From Hyperoodon ampullatus (taxonomy: Eukaryota > Chordata > Mammalia > Artiodactyla > Ziphiidae), in assembly GCA_949752795.1 (NCBI GenBank), contig OX457058.1:157049353-157113352 (forward strand): a stretch of 64,000 nt of DNA, in the 5' to 3' direction. The notes beneath the pieces were generated by a model that searched no databases, was not told the origin of the DNA, and was given only the letters and a program-made list of their open reading frames with translations. The translations under genes and the position numbers were made by a program. Position 1 is the first letter of the stretch. Each line of letters opens with the position of its first letter. Shown here piece by piece: positions 49,561 to 61,815 of the stretch.

Positions 49561-51842
49561 TGGAGCATTAGGATTTTTCTCTCATATGACCCCCTTACTC
49601 TACTTCATTCTTCCAATGTAGTTATATTATATGTTTTGATTATTATTTGGTGCTTTCTTGAGTATGACTACATAAATACTGTTCTCTGCTGAGTAATGTG
49701 TTATGATTACTTCAATTTTCCTATATAAACTTTTTGGACAAGTTTGGCTTTTTCTAGAATTGATAACCTTTATTTTACTCCATTTACTTGGATCCACTGA
49801 GACCTACAGCTAAATCTTAGTTCCATTAGTGGCTTTGAAAAATGATTACCAAGATAAGATTTTACATCACCAAATCTGTCGAATCATCTAGTAGCTTCCT
49901 TTTGTTACTCTTGGAGATATCCCTCCTAGAGTTCTCTATTTTCTTATTCCAACCTGAACTGGTTGTTTTTTCAGTCACCTTCACCGTTATCATCCTTTGT
50001 CATCAACTTGCTATTTTCTCACTCTCTCCAGTGGTGGATTTCCTGTTTCCTGGGGTCCATATCTTTCTCCTACTTACTGTATTCCCTTATTAAATAAAGC
50101 ACATCTTCTAGGAACTTCCTGCAAAAAGATGCATGGTATATAATTTTTGAGTTTTTGCATACTTGGACATTTCTTTATTCAAATTATTGATAGTTTTGTT
50201 TCAATACAGAACTCTAGGGAGAACTCTTTTTCCCTAAGAATTTTATTCCTCCATGGTCTTCTAGCTTATTATGTTGCTATTGAGTAGGCCAGTGCCATTT
50301 TCATTCCATGTCCTCTGTGTGTGACCTTGTTTTTCAGAATCTTCTCTTTATTCTTGGTATTTGAAACGCCATGATGACATGCTTTTGTGGCTGCTGCCAG
50401 GTCAGCTATTTATGAACCTGATGATTTTGTCAGAGAAAGGAATAAAGATTGTATTCTCCAGAATTTATCAAAAGAAATCCTTTCTCTCTTTTTTTGACTT
50501 GCATTCCTACAATGCACATGCCCATGAGAGGAGGAGGGAGAGAGAGAGGGATGCTACCTGTCCAAATGGGCAACATGAATTTAATAAGAAGCTAGTGCAC
50601 AAAGGCAACTTGAAAAAATATGATGTGCTTCCTGTTTACAAGGCACGATTCCTCCTTTCAGGATGCTTGTAATTTACCATGGCACATGTGATAAGAACCT
50701 AAACTCTAAGAGAGAATTCATAATGACATTGTAGGAAAAGTGTGACAGTACTTCAAGGGAAGATGAGGTAATTTCAGATGGGGAGATGGGAAATATGCTA
50801 AGAATGAGGGAGTGTTTGATGAGTCAGGGATGTGAGGAGTGTCGTAAAAGTAGGGAAGGAGGTTAGCATTTGAAGGGCTTTGAAGTCTGAGTGGTTAGTA
50901 GTAATAGAAGAGGTAGAAGATGCATTTACTTACAGGCAACAATATGTAAAAGGCATAAAGATGGGAAAATGCACATCCAAGAATAACAAGTTGGCTGGAT
51001 CCTGGTTGACACATGGAGAAATGGGAGATACATAAGTGGAAATTTGGGATCAAAGTATGTCAAGCCTTGGATGCAAAATCATTTGGTAGGGGGATAATTT
51101 ACTTCATACACTTCTTCCCATTTACTAATTCATATTCACTAACTCACTACTGTGAACCAGCCCTTGCGCTGGGTGCTAGAGAGAGACCTGAAAGAGACAT
51201 GGTTCCTGCTCTCAAGCAATTAACTACCACATGTGTCAGTACCTTGTGTTGTCCTTGTGTTTGTACCTAAGTTCTGCAAATGAAGTATGAATGAGATGTG
51301 TTAGGATCACAGAGAAAAGAGTATCCAGATTGCCTGAGATGTTCAGGAAAGGCCAAAAAGAGATGATGGCACCAAGAAGGAATCAAATGAGCTATAGCAG
51401 TTACCAGAGGTATAAGCAGAGCATTCCAGACAAAGAAAGTATACAATCAAAGGCACAGAGATGAGAAAGAACATGGCATATGTATTCATTTATTCACTTC
51501 TACTGCAGTTTTTTATTGAGTACTGACTATGTAGTAGCCACAGTACTAGCCATGTTGGGGGAACTACTGACCTTTCAATACAGAGCATGGTGTCCCTTCA
51601 GACTTAGCTTCATGAGAGCAAGAATTATGTCTGTCTTATTCATTGTTGTATCAAATACTTAATATTTGTTAAATAAATATATGTGGAAGCATGGTAATGG
51701 ATATCCACAGAAAAGAGGATAACTACAAGATGATAAAGAGGTTCATGAGAGAGATGTTTTGAGAATTATTAATATATTATATTAATTAAAGCTGGGAATA
51801 TGGACAAAATTCACTGGAGATATATATATAGATTAGAGGGTA
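49561..51842. other. intergenic stretch with old LINE-like sequence
   Basis: No gene seen. 49.9-50.4 kb looks like an ancient LINE-type fragment, family unassigned. 50.7-51.5 kb shares motifs with the repeat at 11.7 kb (catgagaaagaacatggcat style). 51.59-51.68 kb resembles an L2 3' end (agcaagaattatgtctgtct, ending aatatttgttaaataaat). Confidence 0.4.
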
Positions 51843-52050
51843 GGGACTTCCCCTGATGGTCCAGTGGTTAAGACTTTGCCTTCCAATGCAGGGGGTGAGG
51901 GTTCGATCCCTGGTTGCGGAGCTAAGATCCCATATGCCTTGCAGCCAAAAAACCAAAAGATAAAACAGAAGCAATATTGAAACAAATTCAATAAAGACTT
52001 TAAAAATGGTCCACATCAAAAAAAGAAAAGAAAAGAAAAGGAAAGAAGCA
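51843..52050 (+). mobile_element. tRNA-derived SINE (Bov-tA/CHR-like short type)
   Basis: Starts gggacttcccctgatggtcc with agtggttaagactttgcctt and B-box gggttcgatccctgg. Then tcaataaagactttaaaaat and an A-rich (AAAAG)n tail. Confidence 0.85.
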
Positions 52051-55000
52051 AGTAAACCACATGAGACCATTATCACCAAAGCTTTAGGGAGATGTGAAGC
52101 TTCAAGGAGGGGGAAGATTCTTCCATCAAATGCAGCATAGCAGTTTAGAGAAGACCTGAAAAGTATTGTAAAATTCTAGGATAAAACAAAGTTCTCACCC
52201 TCAAGAGACTCGCAGCCTGGTAATGAACACCATTCTCAACAGGGACCTACTTAGAATTCCCCGGACATGCCTAGCTCTTGGTGCATAGTGGGTACCCAGT
52301 GTAAAATAAATAAATGCAAATGTAAACTAAATAAATGTAAATGCACGATGCCATGCATTCTCTCACTTCTGTTTCTTTGACTTGGGTTTGACAGCTAGAA
52401 GGTCATTGTTGGCCCAGATAAGAAAAGCTCTCTGTAGTAATAGAGGCAGAAGTCCAATACCAGGAACTGAGGACTAAATGGGAGGTGAGGAAGTAAAGAA
52501 AATGAACAAAGACAACTTATACTATTTGTGGAAGGATGATGTTTTTAAGAGATATAATTGCTTTTCCTGATGGCACTTACTCGAAAATTAAAATCGGAAT
52601 GTCCCATGATTTTGCAATGAGGGAAGATTCTCCATATTTCTTCTACCCCAAAAGGACATAAAAGATAAGTAGTCAGTTTGCTACAACTCAGTAGCCTGAA
52701 ACTTCTCAAGGACAAGAACCAAGTTTTATTTATTATTGCATTTCTGGCAGTTCTCAGCTCAGAGCGTAGTGAATATAAGGTGATCAGTTAATATTTGTTG
52801 AATAAATTAATGTATAAAAAACACATAAAGGATGTGTTGGCTAATTCTGCTTATCCAGAGGATAACCAAGGGGAGAGGAATACATAACAGTATAGTAACA
52901 GTAAAAGATGGAAAGTGGAGAAAATGTGTCATTGTGCCGCATCTCATACTTAGCCCTTATGAAGATATATAAATTGATGGTGACAAGTGACTAAATGAAT
53001 GAGCAAAGAAATGAATTAAGCACTAGGTACAAAAGAAAATTTTCAACCTATGTGCACCCATCTGATTTATTAAACTATTTTAATAGTCAAAGGATCTTGC
53101 TGGTGGTTGGTGTCCTTATTTAGTCTATGTGTGTTTATTAGCATGTGGCCAACAACCATTTGCCAAGCATATTGGGGTAAATTTAGCAGAATTGACTCTA
53201 AGCCATCTTTGAAGATAAAACACACAAATGTGCCTGGAAGGAGAAGAAACAGGTCACTTTTCCTACCTTACATTCCCTTACCCAAAGGAAATTGACTGCC
53301 AAAGAGTGCCATCTCTCTACTTATTTTCATTATTCAAAAGAGAGGGGGAACATGGTGCCCTCCCCTTGTCACCATTCGGCAGACACAATCAATAACTGCA
53401 GTAATTGCTCTGTGGAGGTGGGAACAGATTGCCATGATTCCTTAATTTAGGTGGAAAGCAGTGAATGCATCATGTAATTTGCTTTGTACATTGTTAAAGT
53501 GATTGACACTTTAACATCATGTGGATTACATCATGTCATTTTCCCTTTTTTGTGTGTAAGAGTGCATAATTCTAGACCTTTTAGTTTGCCAGCTTTCAAG
53601 CATGGGGCATTGTCACTCACCTTGAATTCTCTTTTCTAAGCTCCTCCTCCTAAAAAAATGGCAACACCTGTCTCCCCGTGACTACATCAGCATTTTGGCT
53701 TTGCAGATGAAAATGCACTGAAATCAGTATCAAAAGAAAGGAATTAACCTTATTTATTTTTAAATGGCAAAATCTGTCATATGGACTATAGCCAGTGATA
53801 GAAACTGCTTCTACACTGTCCTTTTTATTCACCATAGCAGCCAACACTCTACCCTGGGACCAGAACACAAGCAGCAAACAGCTAACCCTATAAAGAATCA
53901 AAATCATTTGGGGAGTAGAAAAGCATTTTTTCCCCATACAAATATCCATTTTATGGTCTAAAATATCATTAAAGTTTTAGGTTGCTGTATTCAGAAGGTC
54001 AGGAAATACATTCTCAGTTGACGTTAATTATTATTAATTGGTAACTGGCTGAAGCGCAGGTCTACAGTCACTGGTAATACATATCAAAGCTTGTGCAACT
54101 CCTCTTACTGATGATCCCTCTACACCCTTGTGCCACCTTGGTGCAAAATGTACAAATCTAGGCATTTGTATCTACAATGGGCTACTTTCCCAGAAGAGGC
54201 AGGATAGCTATTACTATTACCTGATATGTTTCCTGTCTGACTGAAATACCCAGGTATGGCTGTCCCAGTAGATACAGAAATTCTAGGAAATACCTGTTTT
54301 CAGAACAGGGCTAGTTATTCCATCAATAGCTTGACAAGGGCAGAGTAACTGATTATTAAGAGAGAGACTTCCAGAGAAATGACCAAAGAATTCCAAGCTG
54401 GGACACTGGCTCACTTTCTTTATTTTAGAGTGCTGGGAAAAAGAAAAAATAGAACAAAAATAAATGTATGTAAGGATACTTTAGTAAGTGTAAAACAGAA
54501 AGGACACCTCTTTGTATGCAGAGTTGCTTCCTTTGAACTCTTGGGCATTTCCAGGGATTTTAAAAACAAAGCCTACTTGAAGAAATTTATAGTACATAAT
54601 TTTATTTTCCCTTTATCTGTATAAAAATCTATTTTATGGCTCCCTTTTTATTACTCAGTATATACAGTGGTTTCAGGAAGATGGGATATTATTTTCCCAC
54701 AAATATTTACCTGTTTCCATTTTCACATATAATTTAACTTCTTTCCTCCAGTAGCTAAAGCTGGTCACCATGCAGATTAGGGCAAGGGGGGAGGAAATAA
54801 GACAGAACTATTAACAGGGAAATTTGGTTTTCTGAGAGTAGAGAGTCATGAGCTCTGACTGTCTTTCAAGGTGAGCAAAAGTTGTCCTGCCTTAAATGAG
54901 GCAGGATGCCAAGCACACAATTACATTCTTTGTCCCCTATTATGGGAACATCCCTTATTTTTTATTTTTTTTTATATTATTCATCTTTATGTCCCCAGAG

Positions 55001-55052
55001 CTTAAGACGGGACCTCACAGGGTTTTCATCTGCACACCTCTGGAAGCCACTC
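52051..55052. other. intergenic stretch
   Basis: No gene seen. An L2-like 3' end lies at 52.69-52.81 kb (aaggacaagaaccaagtttt, ending aatatttgttgaataaatta). The rest appears unique. Confidence 0.45.
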
Positions 55053-55340
55053 TTTATTTTATTTATTTATTTATTTTTGGCTGTGTTGGGTCTTGGTTGC
55101 TGCGCCCGGGCTTTCTCTAGTTGTGGCGAGTGGGGGCTACTCTTTGTTGCGGTGCGTGGGCTTCTCATTACGGTGGCTTCTCTTGTTGTGGAGCGCAGGC
55201 TCTTGGCACGCGGGCTTCAGTAGTTGTGGCGCACGGGCTTAGTTGCTCTGCGGCATGTGGGATCTTCCCGGCCCAGGGCTTGAACCCGTGTCCCCTGCAT
55301 TGGCAGGTGGATTCTTAGCCACTGCACCACCAGGGAAGTC
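55053..55340 (-). mobile_element. long CHR-family SINE
   Basis: (TTTA)n tail, tttttggctgtgttgggtct, gtagttgtggcgcacgggct, cttgaacccgtgtcccctgc, and a ccaccagggaagtc head. Confidence 0.9.
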
Positions 55341-55618
55341 TCTACATTCCTTATTTTTCAGGTAGATTGTGTAGAATGCTCCAATAGGAATTCCAGTGCT
55401 TTTCACTATTTTAGTTCAACCTACTTTTTGGATTAAAAGTTGATTCCAGACCCCTAAATGTTTCTGAAGTCCAAGGAGCCATTTGCTTCTTTGATTCTTA
55501 CTGTTTCCAGCCTTCCTCCCTGAAAGAGCCTTAGTGAGTTTCCATGTTGTGCCTTGGTGAACTTTTCCTCTTACCTCCCATTTGCCCTCTCCAATCCAAC
55601 TTCTTTAAAAATTAAATG

Positions 55619-55905
55619 TGGGCTTCCCTGATGGCGCAGTGGTTGAGAATCTGCCTGCTAATGTAGGGGGCATGGGTTCGAGCCCTGGCCTGGGACGATC
55701 CCACATGCCACAGAGCAACTAGGCCCGTGAGCCACAACTACTGAGCCTGCGCGTCTGGAGCCTGTGCTCCGCAACAAGAGAGGTCGCGATAGTGAGAGGC
55801 CCACGCACCACAATGAAGAGTGGCCCCCGCTTGCCACAACTAGAGAAAGCCCTCGCACAGAAACAAAGACCCAACACAGCAAAAATAAATAAATTAATTA
55901 ATAAA
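55619..55905 (+). mobile_element. long CHR-family SINE, sense orientation
   Basis: Starts gggcttccctgatggcgcag, gggttcgagccctggcctgg, gcccgtgagccacaactact, then the extra 3' module ccacaactagagaaagccct and cccaacacagcaaaaataaa with an AATAAATTAATTAATAA tail. Confidence 0.92.
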
Positions 55906-57346
55906 CTCCTACCCCCAACATCTAAAAAAAAAAAATGTAATGTGCTGTCAGAAGCTATAGCTTTGCATCACTGGGACCTCATTGCATTCAAGAGGCAATG
56001 ACGGATTGCTACATTCTAATCCCAATTTAGGGCAACTCATTCTACAGTTTTATGACTTGGTGACAGTATCTCATGAATAACAATGAAAGAATAACCTATC
56101 ACTGCAGACTCCCTTACAAAGTGGTGATATGTAAATGCAAAGATAATTGCCATTTAAAAATAAAGGCTTTTTTTTTTTTTAAACACAGCCAGTTGAAAAT
56201 AAAAACTAGTCAAAATATATGCATTCTACTGCTGGCATTTTAAAAAGTTGACTTCTGTTTTATTAATGAAAATAGGATTTGACCTTAGCATACTATTACT
56301 TAGAGAGTTTCATTGATCTATGGAGAAAAATAAAAGTCAGGATTCCTACTTAAAACCTGACAATATGCATTAGATGTAAAAAGATATCTAATAAAGGAGA
56401 TTGGTACATATGCAATTAGAGATTCAAGGATCAATTGTACTTTTAATTACTCAGCAAATCAAAAACCTGATCTCAATTATCCAAACCATGTAGGCAAGTC
56501 TTAATTCTTATGGCAAAAATGATCTGGGTAGTTGGAATAATTACGAATCACAGATGATCCCAAACCCTTATGGTAACAATTCATTAACATCTCCTTCCTT
56601 AGAGAAATGGGTTTATAAGAGCTACAAATCATTACTAAACTGTGTGGCTTATGTCTCCTCTCCTTTGATTATCCCACTACAATCTCTGGGGAAGGCCGTG
56701 CAAAGCAGTGAAAAAGCCCAGAGCACTGAAAGAAGAAAGGGACGGAATCTCAAGGAGAAGCCATAGATCTCCAAACAGACTCAGTTTACAGTACAAGACT
56801 ACCAGGGGTGAACCTGCCCTGCAGAAGAGCTCAGAGTAGGATCTGCATCATTTCGTTTCAAAGAGCAGTGAGCAGTTAACCTATAGGAGAAGGTGTGTGC
56901 AGAGCCAGGTGGCGAGGTCCCAAACTACAAACATGAATAATTTCTAGTTTGGTAACCATAAAGAGGGACTATGTTTTAAACATTCTTTTTTCCTTATTTT
57001 CTGCCCTCTGTCGATTAGCTTCAGTAATACCAGCATCTAGGATTCTTTTTTATACTCAAGTCAGGGAAAATGGCAGCACTTTTACTTTACCGTTCTCCTC
57101 ATTGTTATTTTTTACCAGTATAGCTGATGCCTTATCAGTCACAACCTGGGCTGAGCTATAACCTATTACAGACCAGGTTTCCAACTTGTGTCACTTCTAA
57201 CTTCAGATTCACTGGGTTTCTTTGATTAATCATTCCTATTATCTTCAAAATTTCATTTTACAAGATCTAGATAAACGTCTTCCAGGTCGTGTGTTCATGC
57301 TCTTCATTCAATAAGAATCTGGAAGACTCAAAGCAGGTTTCATCAT

Positions 57347-57349
<3 letters not shown>
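55906..57349. other. intergenic stretch
   Basis: AT-rich, no gene or clear repeat recognised. Confidence 0.45.

Positions 57350-57350
<1 letters not shown>

Positions 57351-57394
<44 letters not shown>
57351..57394 (+). repeat. (TC)22 microsatellite
   Basis: Forty-four bases of uninterrupted TC. The long open frames over it are low-complexity artefacts. Confidence 0.97.
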
Positions 57395-57399
<5 letters not shown>

Positions 57400-57826
57400 C
57401 AGCAGTCTGCTAAAATCTGTATTGTTTATGCACTTGGCAGTCATTTTCATCAGGATGTTACAAATACATTTCCCAAAATGGAGAAATGAAATCGTGCTTA
57501 GGGATGCCAAGGAGGACACTGACTCATAGACAGTTGACCAGGAGGGGCTTTCCTCTCTCGGAGGCATTCTCTTCAGCCAAGCATGCAGCTTGTAGGAGAG
57601 GCAGGTATAGAGAGTACACGTGGAAAAGGGAGGGAGGAAGGGGTATAGACCTAACTACTGAGGCAACCAGCTAGTTGATCTGGGCAATCAATATGTAACA
57701 AATACAACAATCTCATTGTCGATGCATTCTGAAATTTTGCAAAAAATAGTGCCTTCCTTCCCTTCTTCCTTCCTACCTCCTTTCATTCCTTCTATCCTTC
57801 ACTTCTTTTTTCCACAAGTACTTCTT

Positions 57827-58159
57827 TTTTTTAAAAAAAATAAATTTATTTATTTATTTTTGGCTGCATTGGGTCTTCGTTGCTGCATGTGGGCTTTCTC
57901 TAGTTGAGGTGAGCGGGGGCCACTCGTCATTGCGGTGCGTGGGCTTCTCATTGCGGTGGCTTCTCCTGTTGCTGAGCATGGGCCCTAGGTGCACAGGCCT
58001 CAGTAGTTGTGGCTTGCAGGCTCTAGAGCGCAGGCTCAGTAGTTGTGGCGCACGGGCTTAGTTGCTCCGTGGCATGTGGGATCTTCCCGGACCAGGGTTT
58101 GAACCCGTGTCCCCTGCATTGGCAGGTGGATTCTTAACCACTGCTCCACCAGGTAAGCC
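57827..58159 (-). mobile_element. long CHR-family SINE
   Basis: A/T-rich tail, tttttggctgcattgggtct, cagtagttgtggcgcacggg, gaacccgtgtcccctgcatt, and a ccaccaggtaagccc head. Flanking ccacaagta occurs at 57812-57820 and 58160-58168. Confidence 0.92.
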
Positions 58160-58169
58160 CCACAAGTAA

Positions 58170-58700
58170 TTCTTGAGTACTATTCTAAATGCTATGAGCA
58201 GTGCTGATAAAATAGTAGGTAAGATAGACTTAGGCGTTGATACAGTGCTTTCAGTCCAATAGGAAAGTCACGCAATTGCAAAAGTTGAAACAAGAAAAAC
58301 AAAGTAAAACTGGTACATCCAGACATCAGATGTAACTCATTTAGTCTAGGGTCTGGGTGGTCTAAAGTGTTCTTTAGTCAAGGAAGGCTTCCCTATGGAA
58401 GTGACTATCAGAGTGAGACCTAAAGGATGAATAAGAGTTAACTGGACAAATGGCACAACAGGAAGGCAATAAGGAAGTAGGAAATGGTCGTACAGATAAA
58501 GAAAAATGGATACAGAGAGGAATTAGCACGACTCCTTTGAGGAACAGAAATGAGCTTTGTTGAACTGTGGCAGAGTGCAAAGGAAGGAAATGAGGAGTGA
58601 TAAGACTATAGATGAAGGTAGGAATCAGGTCATGAATATACTTGTTATCTGTGTGCTGATGGTACAAAACCTCAGGCCATAAAATTCAGACATGAAATGT
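58170..58700 (+). repeat. ancient mammalian repeat, same type as at 11.7 kb
   Basis: The order cttgagtactattctaaatg, agtgctgataaaatagtagg, aggaaggcttccctatggaa, gtgagacctaaaggatgaat follows the pattern seen at 11.7 kb. Family not assigned. Confidence 0.45.
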
Positions 58701-59114
58701 ATCTAACTCTATTTTACTTTAACTCAGCTTACTTTTTTTTTTTTAACATCTCGAGCACTACAGTAAAAATTGACTAGCTGTCTACCAAGTCTATTTCTCC
58801 TTCCTCCTAGACATGTGACTAGACAATGTTTTCCAGTCTTCTTTGCAATTAGCTGTGGCCATGTGTCTGAGTTCTGATCCACAGAATGAGAGAAGGTTCT
58901 TCCAGTCTCACCCAATTGAATCCTCTCATGTGGTCCTCTACTCACTCTTCCACTGTCAAACTGCTGGTATTGATGCCCAAGGTGACCTTGGAAGTTATGT
59001 AGAAAGAATATCACTCCCCTACCACACACAATACACTCTCACATTGAGTGGATGTTATAAAGAATGTTTGTATTGTACTAAGCCTTTGTGATGTTGGATG
59101 TTTGTCTGTTATAC

Positions 59115-59253
59115 CAGTGAGTCTCAAAATGTGGTTCTGAGAGCAGCAGCATTAGTTCCATCTAGGAACTTGAAAGAAATGCAAATTATTGAGCCCCATC
59201 CCAGATTTACCTACATACTGAATTAGGCACTCTAGAGAGGGGGGCAAGCAATC

Positions 59254-59289
<36 letters not shown>

Positions 59290-59465
59290 TTTGGACACAC
59301 TGCGTGGCTTGTGGGATTTTAGTTCCCCAACCAGAGGTCGAACCTGGGCTCTCGGCAGTGAGTGTGGAGTCTTAACCACTGGACTGCCAGAGAATTCCCC
59401 AATCTGTAGTTTATGTATAAGCCCACCAGGTGATTCTGATATGAGCTAAAGTTTGAGAACACTCT
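59115..59465 (-). mobile_element. MER5A DNA transposon interrupted by a SINE
   Basis: Left part: agtgagtctcaaaatgtggt, gaaatgcaaattattgagcc, ggcaagcaatctgtg. Right part resumes with aatctgtagtttatgtataa, ccaccaggtgattctgatat, and aaagtttgagaacact. The two halves join to one antisense MER5A. Confidence 0.75.
59257..59399 (-). mobile_element. short tRNA-derived SINE with (GT)n tail, nested in MER5A
   Basis: A (GT)n/(AT)n run at 59257-59290, then gtgggattttagttccccaa, aggtcgaacctgggctctcg (B box antisense), gtcttaaccactggactgcc and gagaattccc head. Target duplication caatctgt at 59249-59256 and 59400-59407. Confidence 0.82.
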
Positions 59466-60539
59466 TTATATGATTTTCCATTACCCTAACCCATCCCACC
59501 TGGTGACAGAAATGAAGCTCAGTTAATTCAGGGAGGTCACAACCGATTCAGCATTTCCTTAAGCAGTCCAACCTACATACATTGCCAAGGAATAAGATTG
59601 GTCCATTTGGACCTTAGTTGTTATCTTTTATTAACCTGTGGTATCCTTTGCAGTTTCTATTTTTTCTTTCCTCCCTCCCTCCCCCTTCTTTCCTCCCTCC
59701 CTCCCCCCCTCTTTCTTTCTTTCTTTCCTTGATTGGCTCTGGTTGTTTTCCCATGATGACTGGTACTTTGTCTCCCTTATGCCAACCCATTCAGGTCAGG
59801 TCTCCAGCCACTTTTGAATCAGCCTTTACACATAAGAAGGCCTTCGTACTAACCTCAGGGAAACCCAAATTCCCATGTAGCTGTCTCTACTCCACGTTTC
59901 CCCACTATGCCAGATAGGAGGTCTCTTTAAGGTTTTCAAATTCCTCAGGCTCTCCCCAGGGTGTTAAGTCCAGGTGTTCTGTACTCTAAGTTTTGTTCTC
60001 CTCCAGCCAGATTTATCTAGTAGAGGGGCAGTAGTAGGCCCTTGTCTTAGGGGCAAATAACATGATCTAAATGTATGGCTTCCTTTATAACTGTCTCAGC
60101 AAATTGTCCTTCTCTGGCCTGTTATGGGGCTAGGAAAACTGACTCTTAGATATGGTGACGGTTTCATGCATTTTGCTAAATCTATTCTTTACAATATAAA
60201 ATTTGTGTCTTAGGTTTTTTGCTTTTTTTTAATATTTGTAGTTTTTTTATATTTTTAAATATTCATTGTTTTTTATATTTGTTGTTTTTTTTATATTTGT
60301 TCTTGTTTCTGTCTGACACACCCATGATTCTCTCAACTTTCTCCTAAGAAAATTACTCTCATGAATTTTCAATCAGATTTCGTAGTTTAAAAAGCTTAGA
60401 CACACTTGTGAATGTGCCTTATTTCAATAATCTTTATAATTTCTCCATGATTTCTACTGAGTTTTCTACAAGTAAAATAATTTATTTTTCCTGCATATAC
60501 ATGTATTGATGGACACTTATCTGGGAACTTTTCTATTTT
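59466..60539. other. intergenic stretch with low-complexity pyrimidine tract
   Basis: 59668-59728 is a CCT/CTTT-rich low-complexity block. 60220-60310 has repeated tatttgt/ttttatatttgtt units. No gene seen. Confidence 0.5.
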
Positions 60540-61650
60540 TCTGTTGTCATTTTCTTGAGGTAAGAATACTTAACATGAGATCTATACCTTTAACGAATTT
60601 TTAAAGCTACAATACATTACTGATAACAATAGGTACAACATCCAGAACTTACTCATCTTCCCTTAACTGAAATTTTATGCCCATTGATTACTAATTCCCT
60701 ATTTCTCCCCTTAGCCCTGACTCTTTGAGTCTATTAATTTGACTATTTTTAATACCTCTTATAAGTGGAATCATATAGTATTTGCCATTCTGTCATTATT
60801 TCACTTAGCATAAAGTCTTCAAGTTTCATCCATGTTGTTGCTGTTTCAGAGTTTCCTTCTTTCCTAAGGCTCAATAATATTCCGTCTTGTGTGTACACTA
60901 ACTTTTTACCCATTCACTCATCAGGGGACAGTTAGGTAGTTTCCACATCTTGGCTATTATGAGTAGTGTTGCAATGAACTTGGGAGTACAGTTATCTCTT
61001 TGAGATACTTATTTGATTTCCTTTGAGAAAAACCCAGAAGTGGAATTGGTAGTATATGGTAGTTCTATTTTTAATTTTAAAAGGAAACTCCATACTGTTT
61101 TCCATAAAGGCTATACAAATTTGTAGTCCCATCAACAGTGTGTAAGATTTTTGATCTCTCCACATCCTTACCAACAACTGTCTTTTTAATAACAGCCATT
61201 TAACAGATATGAGGTGATATCTCACTGTTGTTTTGATTTGCATTTCCCTGATGATTAGTGATGTTTAACACCTTTTCATATACCTGTTGGTCATTTGTGT
61301 GTCTTCTTCTGAGAAATAGCTCCTCCCAGGTCCCGTGGCAGGTGGGGCTGATTCGGGGAGCATAGCCAAGCTGCTGGAGCTGAGTCCATAGAAGTGGGAA
61401 TGCTTTTGGTCTGTACCTGGGACTGTGCTCAGCAAACCTGCCACCAGGATGTAGGCCTGCTTTCTCAAAGCAGCTCTTCTCAATCTTGGACTTAATTGGG
61501 ATTTCACGACCTCCCACCTGGATCCCAAAGCTCCCACAAAGGCACCTTTGTTCATGGATGGCTGCCAGATAGTTGTTTGAAGGGGGAATGTAAGCTGGGG
61601 ACCTCTTATTTCACCATCTTTGCTGACATCACCCTCTCCCAATGTCATTT
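60540..61650 (-). mobile_element. rearranged LINE-1 with apparent internal deletion
   Basis: 60540-61312 is antisense L1 3' sequence (cttaacatgagatctatacc, cattgattactaattcccta, cacttagcataaagtcttca, ttccataaaggctatacaaa, ttgatttgcatttccctgat). 61313-61650 does not continue ORF2. It reads like L1 5'-end sequence, with ggagctgagtccatagaagt and a terminal ttcaccatctttgctgacat. No coding capacity. Confidence 0.7.
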
Positions 61651-61796
61651 TTATAGAAATAGGAAAAAAAAATTCTACAACTCATATGGAAACAAAAAGG
61701 CCATGTATAGCCAAATTAATCCTTTGTCTTAGTCTTACTGAAGACAAGCAATAAACTAGGAGAACATATTTGAAATATATATAACCCAGATTATTT

Positions 61797-61815
61797 TCTA
61801 TCTATCTATCTATCT
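61797..61815 (+). repeat. (TCTA)n microsatellite
   Basis: Almost five tetranucleotide units with looser copies afterwards. Confidence 0.9.

Noticed and set aside
57343..57567. Arg/Glu-rich minus-strand frame
   Set aside because: Translation of the (TC)22 microsatellite.
61265..61648. 127-residue minus-strand frame
   Set aside because: Covers the L1 5'-like segment at 61.3-61.65 kb. No conserved domain seen.
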